In this document: positions 41,134-50,048 of the stretch, piece after piece
Layout: the number at the start of each line of letters is the position of its first letter
Numbering within the stretch: the stretch's first letter is position 1
Source: Lysobacteraceae bacterium
GTDB lineage: Bacteria > Pseudomonadota > Gammaproteobacteria > Xanthomonadales > Xanthomonadaceae
DNA: 64,000 nucleotides
Assembly: GCA_026005075.1 (NCBI GenBank)
Contig: BPKJ01000003.1
Coordinates: 1 to 64,000 of the forward strand
Reading direction: 5' to 3'
Notes under the pieces: generated by a model
Told to the model about the DNA's origin: nothing
Seen by the model: only the letters and a program-made list of their open reading frames with translations
The model's database searches: none
Program-made: the position numbers and the translations under genes

Positions 41134-43248
41134 TCATCCGCACAGCCTTGCCAGCAGCGTCTGCTGGGCCGAGTGCGGCATCCCGTCCTCGGGGGGCTGG
41201 ATCTTCCGGTAGCTGCCGTCGGGCAGCAGTTCCCAGGCCTGGGTGTTGTCGGCGAGGTAGTTGCCGATGGTCTCCTCGTAGACCCGGGCCGCGAGGTCGT
41301 TGTCCAGGATCGGGAAGCAGGTTTCGATCCGGCGCAGCAGGTTGCGCTCCATCCAGTCGGCACTCGAGCAGTAGATCTCGGGCTGGCCGTCGTTGCCGAA
41401 CCAGTACACCCGCGAGTGCTCGAGGAAGCGGCCCACCACCGAACGCACGCGGATGTTCTCCGACACGCCCGGAACCCCAGGGCGCAGGCAGCAGGCCCCA
41501 CGCACGATCAGATCGATCTGCACGCCCGCGCACGAGGCTTCGTACAGCGCGCGGATCACGGTGGGCTCGTTGATCGCGTTCATCTTGGCGCGGATCATCG
41601 CGGGCCGGCCGGCGCGGGCGATCGCGGTCTCGCGCTCGATCAGCCGCAGCAGTCCCTTGTGCAGGGTGAAGGGCGACTGCAGCAGCCGCTTGAGCCGGAC
41701 CTGGCTGCACAGGCCCGAGAGCTGCTGGAAGATCAGGTGCACGTCGTTGCCGATGTCGGGATCGGAGGTGAGCAGCCCGATGTCGGTGTAGGCGCGGGCG
41801 GTGCCGGGGTTGTAGTTGCCGGTCCCGAGATGCACGTAGCGGACCAGCCTGCCGGCCTCGCGGCGCACGATCAGCAGCATCTTGGCGTGGGTCTTGTAGC
41901 CGACCACGCCGTAGACCACCTGCACGCCGGCTTCCTGGAGGCGGTCGGCAAGACGCAGGTTGGCCTCCTCGTCGAAGCGCGCGCGCAGCTCGATCACCAC
42001 CGTCACGTCCTTGCCGTTGCGTGCCGCCGCGATCAGGCTCTCGACCAGGGGCGAGTCGACACCGGCCCGGTACAGGGTCTGCTTGATGGCCAGCACCTCG
42101 GGGTCGTGGGCAGCGTGGCGCACGAGGTCGAGGACGGTCTGGAAGCTCTCGTAGGGATGGTGGAGCAGCACGTCATGACGGCGCAGGCTGGTGAAGGGCT
42201 CTTCCGAGGAGATGCGTGCAGGGCGCGGCGTGAACGGGGGGAACTTGAGCTCCGGCCGGTTCACCATGTCGTACACGGCGATCACCCGGTTGAGGTTGAC
42301 CGGGCCGTTGATGCGGTAGAGCGCGCTCTCGGGAAGGTCGAAGTTCTGCAGCAGGGTGCGCACGATCGGGGTCGGGCAGTTCTCGGCGATCTCCAGCCGC
42401 ACCGCGCGCCGGAAGCCTCGCCCGGCCAGCTCGTCCTTGATCGCGTGGGCGAGGTTCTCGACCTCTTCCTCGTCGACGAACAGCTCCGAGTTGCGGGTGA
42501 CCCGGAACTGGTAGGCCCCCTTGACGCGCATGCCGGGGAACATCTCCTCGACGAAGGCGCTGAGGATGGCCGAGAGCAGCACGAAGTCGTGCTCGCCGCC
42601 GGACACCTCGCGCGGCAGCTTGACGATCCGCGGCAGCGAGCGCGGTGCGCGGACGATCGCCATGCCGCCCGATCGGCCGAACGCATCACGGCCCTCCAGC
42701 ACCACCACCACGTTGAGCGACTTGTTGAGGATGCGCGGAAACGGGTGTGCGGGGTCGAGCCCGAGCGGCGACAGCACCGGCAGGATCTGCTCGAGGAACA
42801 TCTGATGCAGCCAGCGTCGCAGGCGCGCGTTCCAGCTCTCGCGAGGCAGGATGCGGATCCCCGCCGCGGCCAGCGCCGGACGCAGTTCCTCGTTCCAGTG
42901 CCGGTACTGCGTCTTCACCAGTTCGGTGGCCTTCTCGTGGATGGCGGCCAGCGCGGCGACCGGGTCCAGACCGTCGGGGGGCAGCGGGCCGCCGTATTCC
43001 TGGGCGGTGCGCAGCGTCGCGACGCGGATCTCGAAGAACTCGTCGAGGTTGGTGCAGGAGATGCACAGGTAGCGCAGGCGCTCCAGGAGCGGGATCGACG
43101 GGTCCATCGCCTGCGCCAGCACGCGCTGGTTGAACTCGAGCTGGGACAGCTCACGGTTGAGGTAGAGCTCTCTGGCGCGAAAGTCGCGGGGCGGGGCCGC
43201 GTGTGCGGCGGGCTTGCGGGGCGCGGGGCTAGGCTTGCGTCGCGGCAT
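41134..43248 (-). CDS. ppk1: Polyphosphate kinase 1
   Basis: YLNRELSQLEFNQRVLAQA; HHPYESFQTVLDLVRHAAHDPEVLAIKQTLYRAGVDSPLVESLIAAARNGKDVTVVIELRARFDEEANL; HAKMLLIVRRE. Confidence 0.97.
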   Translation of the reverse strand: MPRRKPSPAPRKPAAHAAPPRDFRARELYLNRELSQLEFNQRVLAQAMDPSIPLLERLRYLCISCTNLDEFFEIRVATLRTAQEYGGPLPPDGLDPVAALAAIHEKATELVKTQYRHWNEELRPALAAAGIRILPRESWNARLRRWLHQMFLEQILPVLSPLGLDPAHPFPRILNKSLNVVVVLEGRDAFGRSGGMAIVRAPRSLPRIVKLPREVSGGEHDFVLLSAILSAFVEEMFPGMRVKGAYQFRVTRNSELFVDEEEVENLAHAIKDELAGRGFRRAVRLEIAENCPTPIVRTLLQNFDLPESALYRINGPVNLNRVIAVYDMVNRPELKFPPFTPRPARISSEEPFTSLRRHDVLLHHPYESFQTVLDLVRHAAHDPEVLAIKQTLYRAGVDSPLVESLIAAARNGKDVTVVIELRARFDEEANLRLADRLQEAGVQVVYGVVGYKTHAKMLLIVRREAGRLVRYVHLGTGNYNPGTARAYTDIGLLTSDPDIGNDVHLIFQQLSGLCSQVRLKRLLQSPFTLHKGLLRLIERETAIARAGRPAMIRAKMNAINEPTVIRALYEASCAGVQIDLIVRGACCLRPGVPGVSENIRVRSVVGRFLEHSRVYWFGNDGQPEIYCSSADWMERNLLRRIETCFPILDNDLAARVYEETIGNYLADNTQAWELLPDGSYRKIQPPEDGMPHSAQQTLLARLCG

Positions 43249-44557
43249 GGGGGTCGGGTCCGGGGTCGAGGACGTGCCCGGGGCCGAAGACGCAGGCAAA
43301 GCGGCTTCCCCGGCCGGGCTCGCTGTGGATCTCCAGTCTCGCATGATGCAGGTTGAGCGCGTGCTTGACGATGGCAAGGCCGAGGCCGGTTCCTCCGGAC
43401 TCGCGGGAGCGGCTGCTGGAGACGCGGTAGAACCGTTCGGTGATGCGCGGCAGATGCTGGGGCGGTATGCCGGGGCCGTTGTCGCGCACCTCCAGCCGCG
43501 CGCCGCCGTCGGGCTCGCCCTGGAACACGATGCGGATGCGGCCTCCCGGCTGGGTGTAGCGCACCGCATTGCTGACCAGGTTGGCGAACGCGCTTCGCAG
43601 CTCGCCAGGCGAGCCGAGGAGGTCCTTCGGGCACAGATCCTCGACGGCGATGTCGTGGCGCTCGCGCGAGAGCATCCTCGCATCGCGGAGCAGGGCCTCC
43701 AGCATGGGGCGCATCGGCACCCGTTCCGGGCGGATGCGTTCGGTGGATTCGAGCCGCGAGAGGGTGAGCAGGTCCTCGACGATCCGTCCCATCCGTTCCG
43801 CCTGCTCGCGCATGGCATCGATCTGCGGGGCAAGGCCGGGGCAGTCCTCGCTATCGAGCAGGTCGAGATAGCCTCGCAGCACGGTCAGCGGGGTGCGCAG
43901 CTCATGGCTGACGTTGGCGACGAAGTCGCGGCGCATGCGTTCGAGCTGCATCAGCTTGGTCACGTCGCGGGCGACCAGCAGGCACTGCTCGGGCGTGTGG
44001 TCCACGAGCCGCAGCAGCAGCCGGCGTTGCGGGTCGGCAGGGGAGGCGAGGTCGATGAGCGGCTCCCTGGCGCCGCGTTCCAGCCATTCGGTCACCCGCG
44101 GGGCACGCAGCAGGTGCTGCAGGCGGGCGCCGAGGTCGGCCGGATGGCGCAGCCCCAGCAGTTCACTTCCGGCTTCGTTGAACCAGGCGATCCGCGACTG
44201 CGACCGCGACAGCACCACCACCGCATCGGGCAGTGCGGCCGCCGCCTGCCGGAAGGCGCGCAGCAGCGCGTGCAGGCGCTGCTTGCGGCGCTTCGACTCA
44301 CGCTGGCGCTGAAACAGCCGGGCCTGGATCTCGGCAAACACGCCCCAGCCCTCCGGCGGCGCGAGCAGCCGGCGCGAGGCGAGGCGCCCGAGCAGACGAT
44401 GGATCTGCCAGTAGTGCCAGCCGAGCGCGGCGGCAAGGCCAAGGCAGAGCGCAGCCAGGGGGTGGCCGACGAGGGCGCCGGCGAGGAGGCAGGCGGTCAG
44501 CCAGGCGAGCAGGCGGGCGAGCGAGTGCTGCCAGGCGCGTCGTTGGGTCCAGTTCAT
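43229..44557 (-). CDS. phoR: Phosphate regulon sensor kinase PhoR
   Basis: Two N-terminal TMs; DFVANVSHELRTPLTVLRGYLDLL; GIPPQHLPRITERFYRVSSSRSRESGGTGLGLAIVKHAL; next to phoB. Confidence 0.95.
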   Translation of the reverse strand: MNWTQRRAWQHSLARLLAWLTACLLAGALVGHPLAALCLGLAAALGWHYWQIHRLLGRLASRRLLAPPEGWGVFAEIQARLFQRQRESKRRKQRLHALLRAFRQAAAALPDAVVVLSRSQSRIAWFNEAGSELLGLRHPADLGARLQHLLRAPRVTEWLERGAREPLIDLASPADPQRRLLLRLVDHTPEQCLLVARDVTKLMQLERMRRDFVANVSHELRTPLTVLRGYLDLLDSEDCPGLAPQIDAMREQAERMGRIVEDLLTLSRLESTERIRPERVPMRPMLEALLRDARMLSRERHDIAVEDLCPKDLLGSPGELRSAFANLVSNAVRYTQPGGRIRIVFQGEPDGGARLEVRDNGPGIPPQHLPRITERFYRVSSSRSRESGGTGLGLAIVKHALNLHHARLEIHSEPGRGSRFACVFGPGHVLDPGPDPHAATQA

Positions 44558-44592
44558 GCCGGCATGGTAGCGGCAGCGCCGGCGTTCGCGGA

Positions 44593-45282
44593 TCAGAGCT
44601 GGGTCGAGAAGCGGTAGCCGGCACCGCGGACGGTCTGCACCATGCGCTCGAGGCCGTGGGGTTCGAGGGTCTTGCGCAGCCGCCGGATATGCACGTCCAC
44701 GGTGCGTTCCTCGACGTAGGTGTTGCTGCCCCAGACCTGGTCGAGCAGTTGCGCTCGCGAGTAGACCCGCTCCGGGTGGGTCATGAAGAAATGCAACAGG
44801 CGGTATTCGGTCGGGCCGATCTCGACCGGAAGGTCGCCCGCGAACACGCGATGCGCGGGGGCGTCGATCCGCAGCCCGCCCAGCTCGACGCTGCCATCCT
44901 CGTCCTCGCCGCGGCTGCGCCGGAGCACGGCCTTGATGCGGGCGAGCAGCTCGCGCGCCGAGAACGGCTTGACCACGTAGTCGTCCACCCCGGCCTCGAG
45001 GCCGCTGACGCGGTCGTTCTCCTCGCCGCGGGCGGTAAGCATGATGATGGGCACCTCGCGGGTGAGCTGCTCGCGACGCAGGCTGCGGGCGAACTCGAGC
45101 CCGGAGAGGCCGGGCAGCATCCAGTCCAGCAGGATCAGGTCGGGGATCCGCTCGGCGATGGCGTGTCTGGCCTCCCTTGCATCCCCCGCCGCGACGGGCT
45201 CGTAGTCGGCCCGCTGCAGCGCGTAGGCGACCATGTCCCGGATCGCCGGTTCGTCATCGATGATCAGAATCCTTCGGTTCAC
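44593..45282 (-). CDS. phoB: Phosphate regulon response regulator PhoB
   Basis: [46 protein letters not shown]; winged helix [51 protein letters not shown]. Confidence 0.97.
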   Translation of the reverse strand: MNRRILIIDDEPAIRDMVAYALQRADYEPVAAGDAREARHAIAERIPDLILLDWMLPGLSGLEFARSLRREQLTREVPIIMLTARGEENDRVSGLEAGVDDYVVKPFSARELLARIKAVLRRSRGEDEDGSVELGGLRIDAPAHRVFAGDLPVEIGPTEYRLLHFFMTHPERVYSRAQLLDQVWGSNTYVEERTVDVHIRRLRKTLEPHGLERMVQTVRGAGYRFSTQL

Positions 45283-45319
45283 GCCTTGTCACGATGGTTG
45301 CTTGCCAGACCGTGTTGAT

Positions 45320-45348
45320 ACGACAGGACTGTGACCGTGCGATGACGG
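45320..45348 (-). promoter_or_regulatory. Candidate triple Pho-box half-sites upstream of phoB
   Basis: Minus strand CCGTCAT-CGCA-CGGTCAC-AGTC-CTGTCGT: three TGTCA-like heptamers at 11-nt phasing, ending about 37 nt from phoB ATG. Confidence 0.6.
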
Positions 45349-46950
45349 TCACGACGGCGCCGCACCGGGACCACGTGGCGAGCCGGCCCGGATGCCGCGC
45401 TCGTGCAGCTCCAGCACGATCGGGGTGATCTCCGCGATCCGCGCGTCGATGCGGGCGCGCTGCACGTAGTCGAGATCCTCGCGCTGCTTCAGGCGCTGGA
45501 GCTGGTTGAGGGCATCCTCGGCGCGCCCGCTCAGGAACGCGGCCTCCGCGTAGGCCTCCGCCGCCCGCGTCAGGTCGCCGGCCTGCTCGCAGGCCCGGGC
45601 GAAGCCGAGCTGCACGTGGACATCGGCCGGATCGGTCGCGAGCAGGGGACGCAGGACCGCCTGAGCGGCCAGCCCCGCCTCGCGGCTACCTCGGGCTGCG
45701 AGCAGCGCGGCATAGCTCAGGGCGATGGCCCGGTTGCCGGGATGGCGCTCGAGCAGGCGGCTGAAGGCGGCGTCGGCGCGCTCGCGGCGGCCGTCGCGCT
45801 CCAGCGCCTCGGCATGGGCGAGCTCCAGCCAGGTCCGCTGCGGGTACCGGCGCAGCAGCGGATCGAGCAGGTCGAGGGCTTCCTCGCTCGATGCGCTGAG
45901 GGTCAGGGCGAGGGCCATGCCGTAGCGCTCGGCAGGGTCGAGCGTCTCTCCCGCCCGCATGCGGCGCCGGTACTCGGCCAGCGCCAGCGCCGGGCTGTCC
46001 GCGCTCAGCACGCGGATGCGTTCCCGCGCGAGGCGGAACCCGAGCGGATCGGGGCCTTGGCGGAGGAGGACGGAACCGTGGACCCGGCTGGGCAGCGCCG
46101 GGTGCAGCGGCTCGTTCGACACCGCCTCCGGGCTGGCCGGAAGGCGTGCGAGCTCGGTCGCCCGGTCCTTGGCCTCGGAGATGCGCGTGGTGGTGACCGG
46201 GTGGGTGCGCAGGAAATCCGGCGTGCTGTCACCCTGCGAGCGGGTGGCCCGCAGCATCCGGTCGAAGAAATCGGCCATGGCCAGAGGGTCGTAGCCGGCT
46301 CGGGCCAGGATCTGGATGCCAATCCGGTCCGCCTCGTGCTCGTTGGCGCGGGTGTAGTTGATCTGGCGCTGCTGGAGGAGGGCGATGCCGCCGGCGATGG
46401 CCGCCTGGGATGCATCCGCCGCACTGCTGCTGTTGCTGGACTGGGCGGCGGCCAGCGCGCCAAGCATGCCGAGCAGGATGGGCAGGCTGTCGCGCTGGGC
46501 GGCCTCGACCGAGCGCACGATGTGGCGCTGGGTGGCGTGGGCGATCTCGTGGGCGAGCACGGCCGCGACCTCGTCTTCCCGTTCGGCGGTCAGGACCAGT
46601 CCGGCGTTGAGGCCGATGTGGCCGCCCAGGTAGGCGAAGGCGTTGATCTCGCGGCTGCGGACCAGGAAGAACCGGAACGGCTGTTCGGGCCGGTCGCTGA
46701 AGGCGGCGAGGCGGTGGCCGAGGGACTGCACCCACTCGACCAGCAGCGGATCCTCCAGGAGCAGCCCGAGTTGCCGCAGATCGCCCATCATCCTGGCCGC
46801 GTAGGCGCGCTCCTCGGCCGGCGAGATCAGGCTGGCCGCCGAGGAGCCGATGTCCGGGAGCTGGTGCCCGGCCTGGGCACGCGCGGGGCCAGGGCAGGAC
46901 AGCGCGGCGAGGACGAGCAGGGCGGGCAGCAGCGTGGTGGTTCGCGACAT
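45349..46950 (-). CDS. M48 family metalloprotease with TPRs (BepA/YfgC-like)
   Basis: Signal peptide; EVAAVLAHEIAHATQRHIVRSVE HExxH; NEHEADRIGIQILARAGYDPLAMADFFDRM; C-terminal TPR-like region. Confidence 0.93.
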   Translation of the reverse strand: MSRTTTLLPALLVLAALSCPGPARAQAGHQLPDIGSSAASLISPAEERAYAARMMGDLRQLGLLLEDPLLVEWVQSLGHRLAAFSDRPEQPFRFFLVRSREINAFAYLGGHIGLNAGLVLTAEREDEVAAVLAHEIAHATQRHIVRSVEAAQRDSLPILLGMLGALAAAQSSNSSSAADASQAAIAGGIALLQQRQINYTRANEHEADRIGIQILARAGYDPLAMADFFDRMLRATRSQGDSTPDFLRTHPVTTTRISEAKDRATELARLPASPEAVSNEPLHPALPSRVHGSVLLRQGPDPLGFRLARERIRVLSADSPALALAEYRRRMRAGETLDPAERYGMALALTLSASSEEALDLLDPLLRRYPQRTWLELAHAEALERDGRRERADAAFSRLLERHPGNRAIALSYAALLAARGSREAGLAAQAVLRPLLATDPADVHVQLGFARACEQAGDLTRAAEAYAEAAFLSGRAEDALNQLQRLKQREDLDYVQRARIDARIAEITPIVLELHERGIRAGSPRGPGAAPS

Positions 46951-47072
46951 GGTGGAGGTCCTGAACGGCGCAGGGATGCCAAGATCGGCACGATACGGCA
47001 CCCTATCGCGCCGGGCGTTAAGAGCGACTGACCGCCCCGGCCCCCGTTCGATCACAAGCCAAGGAGCAACCC

Positions 47073-47333
47073 ATGTCCGTCGTGACCCTGTACACCACGG
47101 CCGTATGCCCGTACTGCGTGGCGGCCAAGAACTTCCTCCGCAGCAAGGGCGTGTCGTGGGAGGAGGTGCGGGTCGATACCGATCCCGATCGGCGCGCGGA
47201 GATGATGCAGCGATCCGGTCGGACCTCGGTGCCGCAGATCTTCATCGGTGCGACCCATGTCGGCGGCTACGACGACCTGGTGGCGCTGGATCGTGCGGGT
47301 GGATTGATGCCCCTCCTGGAGGGCGAGGCATGA
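47073..47333 (+). CDS. grxC: Glutaredoxin 3
   Basis: VTLYTTAVCPYCVAAKNFLRSKGVSWEEVRVD..RSGRTSVPQIFIGATHVGGYDDLVALD (CPYC). Confidence 0.96.
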   Translation: MSVVTLYTTAVCPYCVAAKNFLRSKGVSWEEVRVDTDPDRRAEMMQRSGRTSVPQIFIGATHVGGYDDLVALDRAGGLMPLLEGEA

Positions 47334-47728
47334 GCGGCACGGATCACGGCGAGGGCGAGGACCGGGTCGCCCGGTTCACGGCGTTCCGGGAACGCATGAA
47401 CGCCCGCATCCTCGAGCACGACAACCAGGTCGTCCGGCGCTTCTTCGCGCTCGACACCCAGACCTACCGACCGGGTGCCCTCGACCGCAGGACCAAGGAG
47501 CTCCTGGGTCTCGTGGCGTCCATGGTCCTGCGCTGCGACGACTGCATCAGCTACCACATCGCCCAGTGCCACGAGGCCGGTGTCCGTCGTGAGGAGTTCT
47601 TCGAGGCCGCCTCGGTGGCGCTGGTGGTCGGCGGGAGCATCGTCATCCCCCACCTGCGCCGGGCGGTGGACTTCCTCGACCAGCTCGAGGCCGGGAACGC
47701 CACCCGCACGGAGGGCTCCGAGGCCTGA
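47330..47728 (+). CDS. Carboxymuconolactone decarboxylase/AhpD-like family protein
   Basis: DRRTKELLGLVASMVLRCDDCISYHIAQCHEAGVRREEFFEAASVALVVGG; CxxC and ATGA overlap with grxC. Confidence 0.92.
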   Translation: MSGTDHGEGEDRVARFTAFRERMNARILEHDNQVVRRFFALDTQTYRPGALDRRTKELLGLVASMVLRCDDCISYHIAQCHEAGVRREEFFEAASVALVVGGSIVIPHLRRAVDFLDQLEAGNATRTEGSEA

Positions 47729-47750
47729 GCCCTGGCTCGGGGCAGGGACC

Positions 47751-48842
47751 TCAGCGCAGGCGCAGCAGGCGGACCCGCTGTCCGCCGCTGCCGCCGCTCA
47801 GGCGCCCGATGCCGATGTCCGGAAGATCCCAGACCTCGCCCTCCCCGTCCTCGGGCCACAGCTGGCATCCTTCCGGAACCTGCTCCGGCGCGCCCGCGGC
47901 CCGCCGGCAGACCAGTCGCAACCCGCGGTCGCTGGCCAGCTCGAAGCGGTGTTCGTCGCCTCCCGCCCAGTCGAAGCGATGCAGCTCGGTGCGCGCGGCC
48001 TCCGCGTCCTGCTCCACCACCAGCACCCAGTCGCCCGCCCAGCCCTCGCCCGGTCGCAGGCCAAAACTGAAGCGGGTCATGGAGATCGGCCGCAGCTCGA
48101 GCTCGTCGCGGTCGGCCGCCGCTCGCAGGAACCAGAACACCGCACGTGCCGGTCCCAGCCACTCGATCAGCAGCCTTCCGGCCGGCTGGATCCGGCCCGG
48201 CGGGGTGTAGCGGGCAAAGGGGCCCGCGCCGCCCTGCAGGGCGCTGAGCTCGATCAGGGTCGGTGCCGTGTCCAGCGGCGCGGCACCGAACCACCAGGTC
48301 GGCGCACCCAGCGCATCGTAGCCGGCGACGGTGAGGGCAAGGGTGCGGTCCTGCACCTCGATCTGCACGCCCAGTCCGGGCCCGCTGGTGTCGAACTCGC
48401 CACCGGCTTCCGGCCACCACAGCCCCGACTCGGGTCGCTCGGCCGGAGCGCGGCCGCCGGCAAGGGTAAATCCCAGCAGGCGGCCGTCGCGGGCGTCCAG
48501 CACGTGGACGCGCAGCGCCCGCGCTCCGTTCAGGCCCTCCACGGCGGGCCGCACCGGCGCGCTGACGAGCTCGAAGCGCTCCGCCGGCGGCGCGTTGCGG
48601 CACGGCCCCGGGGCCGGCTGCAAGGCGAAATGGACATCGAGACCGCGGGCCCAGACCGGTCCTGCGGAGGGCTGGCATCCCGCGGGCGCCGCATCGACCA
48701 CCCGGATCTGGATCGCCCCCTCCTTCGCGGTGCTCACGTGGATCTGTGGTTCGGCGCGGGCGCTCGTGCCGGCCAGGATCAGCCCCGCCGCGGCGAGCGA
48801 GCGCAAACAGGAGCTGAAGGGACTGCGGGGGTGGAGGGGCAC
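47751..48842 (-). CDS. Hypothetical secreted protein with a WYxP-type module
   Basis: Signal peptide; SGLWWPEAGGEFDTSGPGLGVQIEVQDRTLALTVAGYDALGAPTWWFGAAPL; no other family recognised. Confidence 0.75.
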   Translation of the reverse strand: MPLHPRSPFSSCLRSLAAAGLILAGTSARAEPQIHVSTAKEGAIQIRVVDAAPAGCQPSAGPVWARGLDVHFALQPAPGPCRNAPPAERFELVSAPVRPAVEGLNGARALRVHVLDARDGRLLGFTLAGGRAPAERPESGLWWPEAGGEFDTSGPGLGVQIEVQDRTLALTVAGYDALGAPTWWFGAAPLDTAPTLIELSALQGGAGPFARYTPPGRIQPAGRLLIEWLGPARAVFWFLRAAADRDELELRPISMTRFSFGLRPGEGWAGDWVLVVEQDAEAARTELHRFDWAGGDEHRFELASDRGLRLVCRRAAGAPEQVPEGCQLWPEDGEGEVWDLPDIGIGRLSGGSGGQRVRLLRLR

Positions 48843-48945
48843 GGCGAGTACCTTTGGTTGCGTGAAGCAACGATAATGGTCCGTTCACTCACTCCGGGTG
48901 GACGGTTGCCGCCGGGTGCCCGGACCTGTCAGGAAGGATACCCAA

Positions 48946-49956
48946 ATGTCGCAAACCATTGCGGTCATCCGTGGCGATGGCATCGGCCCGGAGATCATGG
49001 ACGCCACCCTCGAGGTCCTGGACCGGATGAAGCTCGGCCTGCAGTACGAGTTCGTCGAGGCCGGGCTGCGCGCCTTCGAGGCGACCGGCGAGCTGCTGCC
49101 CGAGAAGACGCTCGAAGCCATCCGCAGGCACCGGGTCGCACTCAAGAGCCCGCTGACCACGCCGGTGGGGGAGGGCTTCAGCTCGATCAACGTGGAGTTG
49201 CGCAAGCGGTTCGACCTCTATGCCAACGTTCGCCCGGCGATCAGCTTTCCCAACACCCAGGCGCGCTACTCGGGCATCGACATCATCACCGTGCGCGAGA
49301 ACACCGAGGGTGCGTACGTCGGCGAGGGCCAGTCCCTCAGCGAGGACGGCGAGGTCGCCACGCTGACCCAGCGCGTGACCCGGCGTGGCTCGGAGCGCAT
49401 CGTCCGCTTCGCCTTCGATCTGGCGCGGCAGCAGGGCCGCCGCAAGGTCACCGTGGTGCACAAGGCGAACATCCTCAAGTCGACCTCGGGCCTGTTCCTG
49501 CGCACCGCGCGGCTGGTGGCCGCGGACTATCCCGACATCCAGTGCAACGAGATGATCGTCGACAACACCTGCATGCAGCTGGTGATGCGGCCCGAACAGT
49601 TCGATGTCATCGTCACCACCAACCTGTTCGGGGACATCATCTCCGACCTGTGCGCCGGGCTGGTCGGCGGGCTCGGGCTGGCGCCGGGCGCCAACATCGG
49701 TCGTGATGCGGCCATCTTCGAGGCCGTGCACGGCTCGGCGCCGGACATCGCCGGCAAGGGCATCGCCAACCCCTGCGCCTTGCTGCTCGGGGCGGCGCAG
49801 ATGCTCGGTCACCTCGGCCGGGAGGAGGACGCCCGCCGCCTGCGCCGTGCGATCGTGAGCACCATGGAGGCGCGTGACCGCCTGACGCCGGACCTCGGCG
49901 GAACCGGCACCACGCGCAGCTTCGCCGAGGCCATCGCCGAGCGCCTCGAGGGCTGA
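48946..49956 (+). CDS. NAD-dependent isocitrate dehydrogenase (IDH/IMDH family)
   Basis: IAVIRGDGIGPEIMDATLEVLDRM; VRENTEGAYVGEGQ; HKANILKSTSGLFLRTAR; GSAPDIAGKGIANPCALLLGAAQML. Confidence 0.95.
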   Translation: MSQTIAVIRGDGIGPEIMDATLEVLDRMKLGLQYEFVEAGLRAFEATGELLPEKTLEAIRRHRVALKSPLTTPVGEGFSSINVELRKRFDLYANVRPAISFPNTQARYSGIDIITVRENTEGAYVGEGQSLSEDGEVATLTQRVTRRGSERIVRFAFDLARQQGRRKVTVVHKANILKSTSGLFLRTARLVAADYPDIQCNEMIVDNTCMQLVMRPEQFDVIVTTNLFGDIISDLCAGLVGGLGLAPGANIGRDAAIFEAVHGSAPDIAGKGIANPCALLLGAAQMLGHLGREEDARRLRRAIVSTMEARDRLTPDLGGTGTTRSFAEAIAERLEG

Positions 49957-50009
49957 GCCGGGCCGGACCCGGCCACCTGCGGTCGGGTCCGGGCTCACCC
50001 CTCCCGGCA

Positions 50010-50036
50010 GGCCCCGGCCGCACGACGGCCGGGGCC
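50010..50036. terminator. Strong bidirectional stem-loop between convergent genes
   Basis: GGCCCCGGCCG-CACGA-CGGCCGGGGCC, 11-bp perfect stem; no T-run. Confidence 0.45.
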
Positions 50037-50048
50037 CGTCGCCGGGCG

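Noticed and set aside
41113-43356. 747 aa ORF antisense to ppk1
   Set aside because: Antisense shadow ORF of a well-supported gene.
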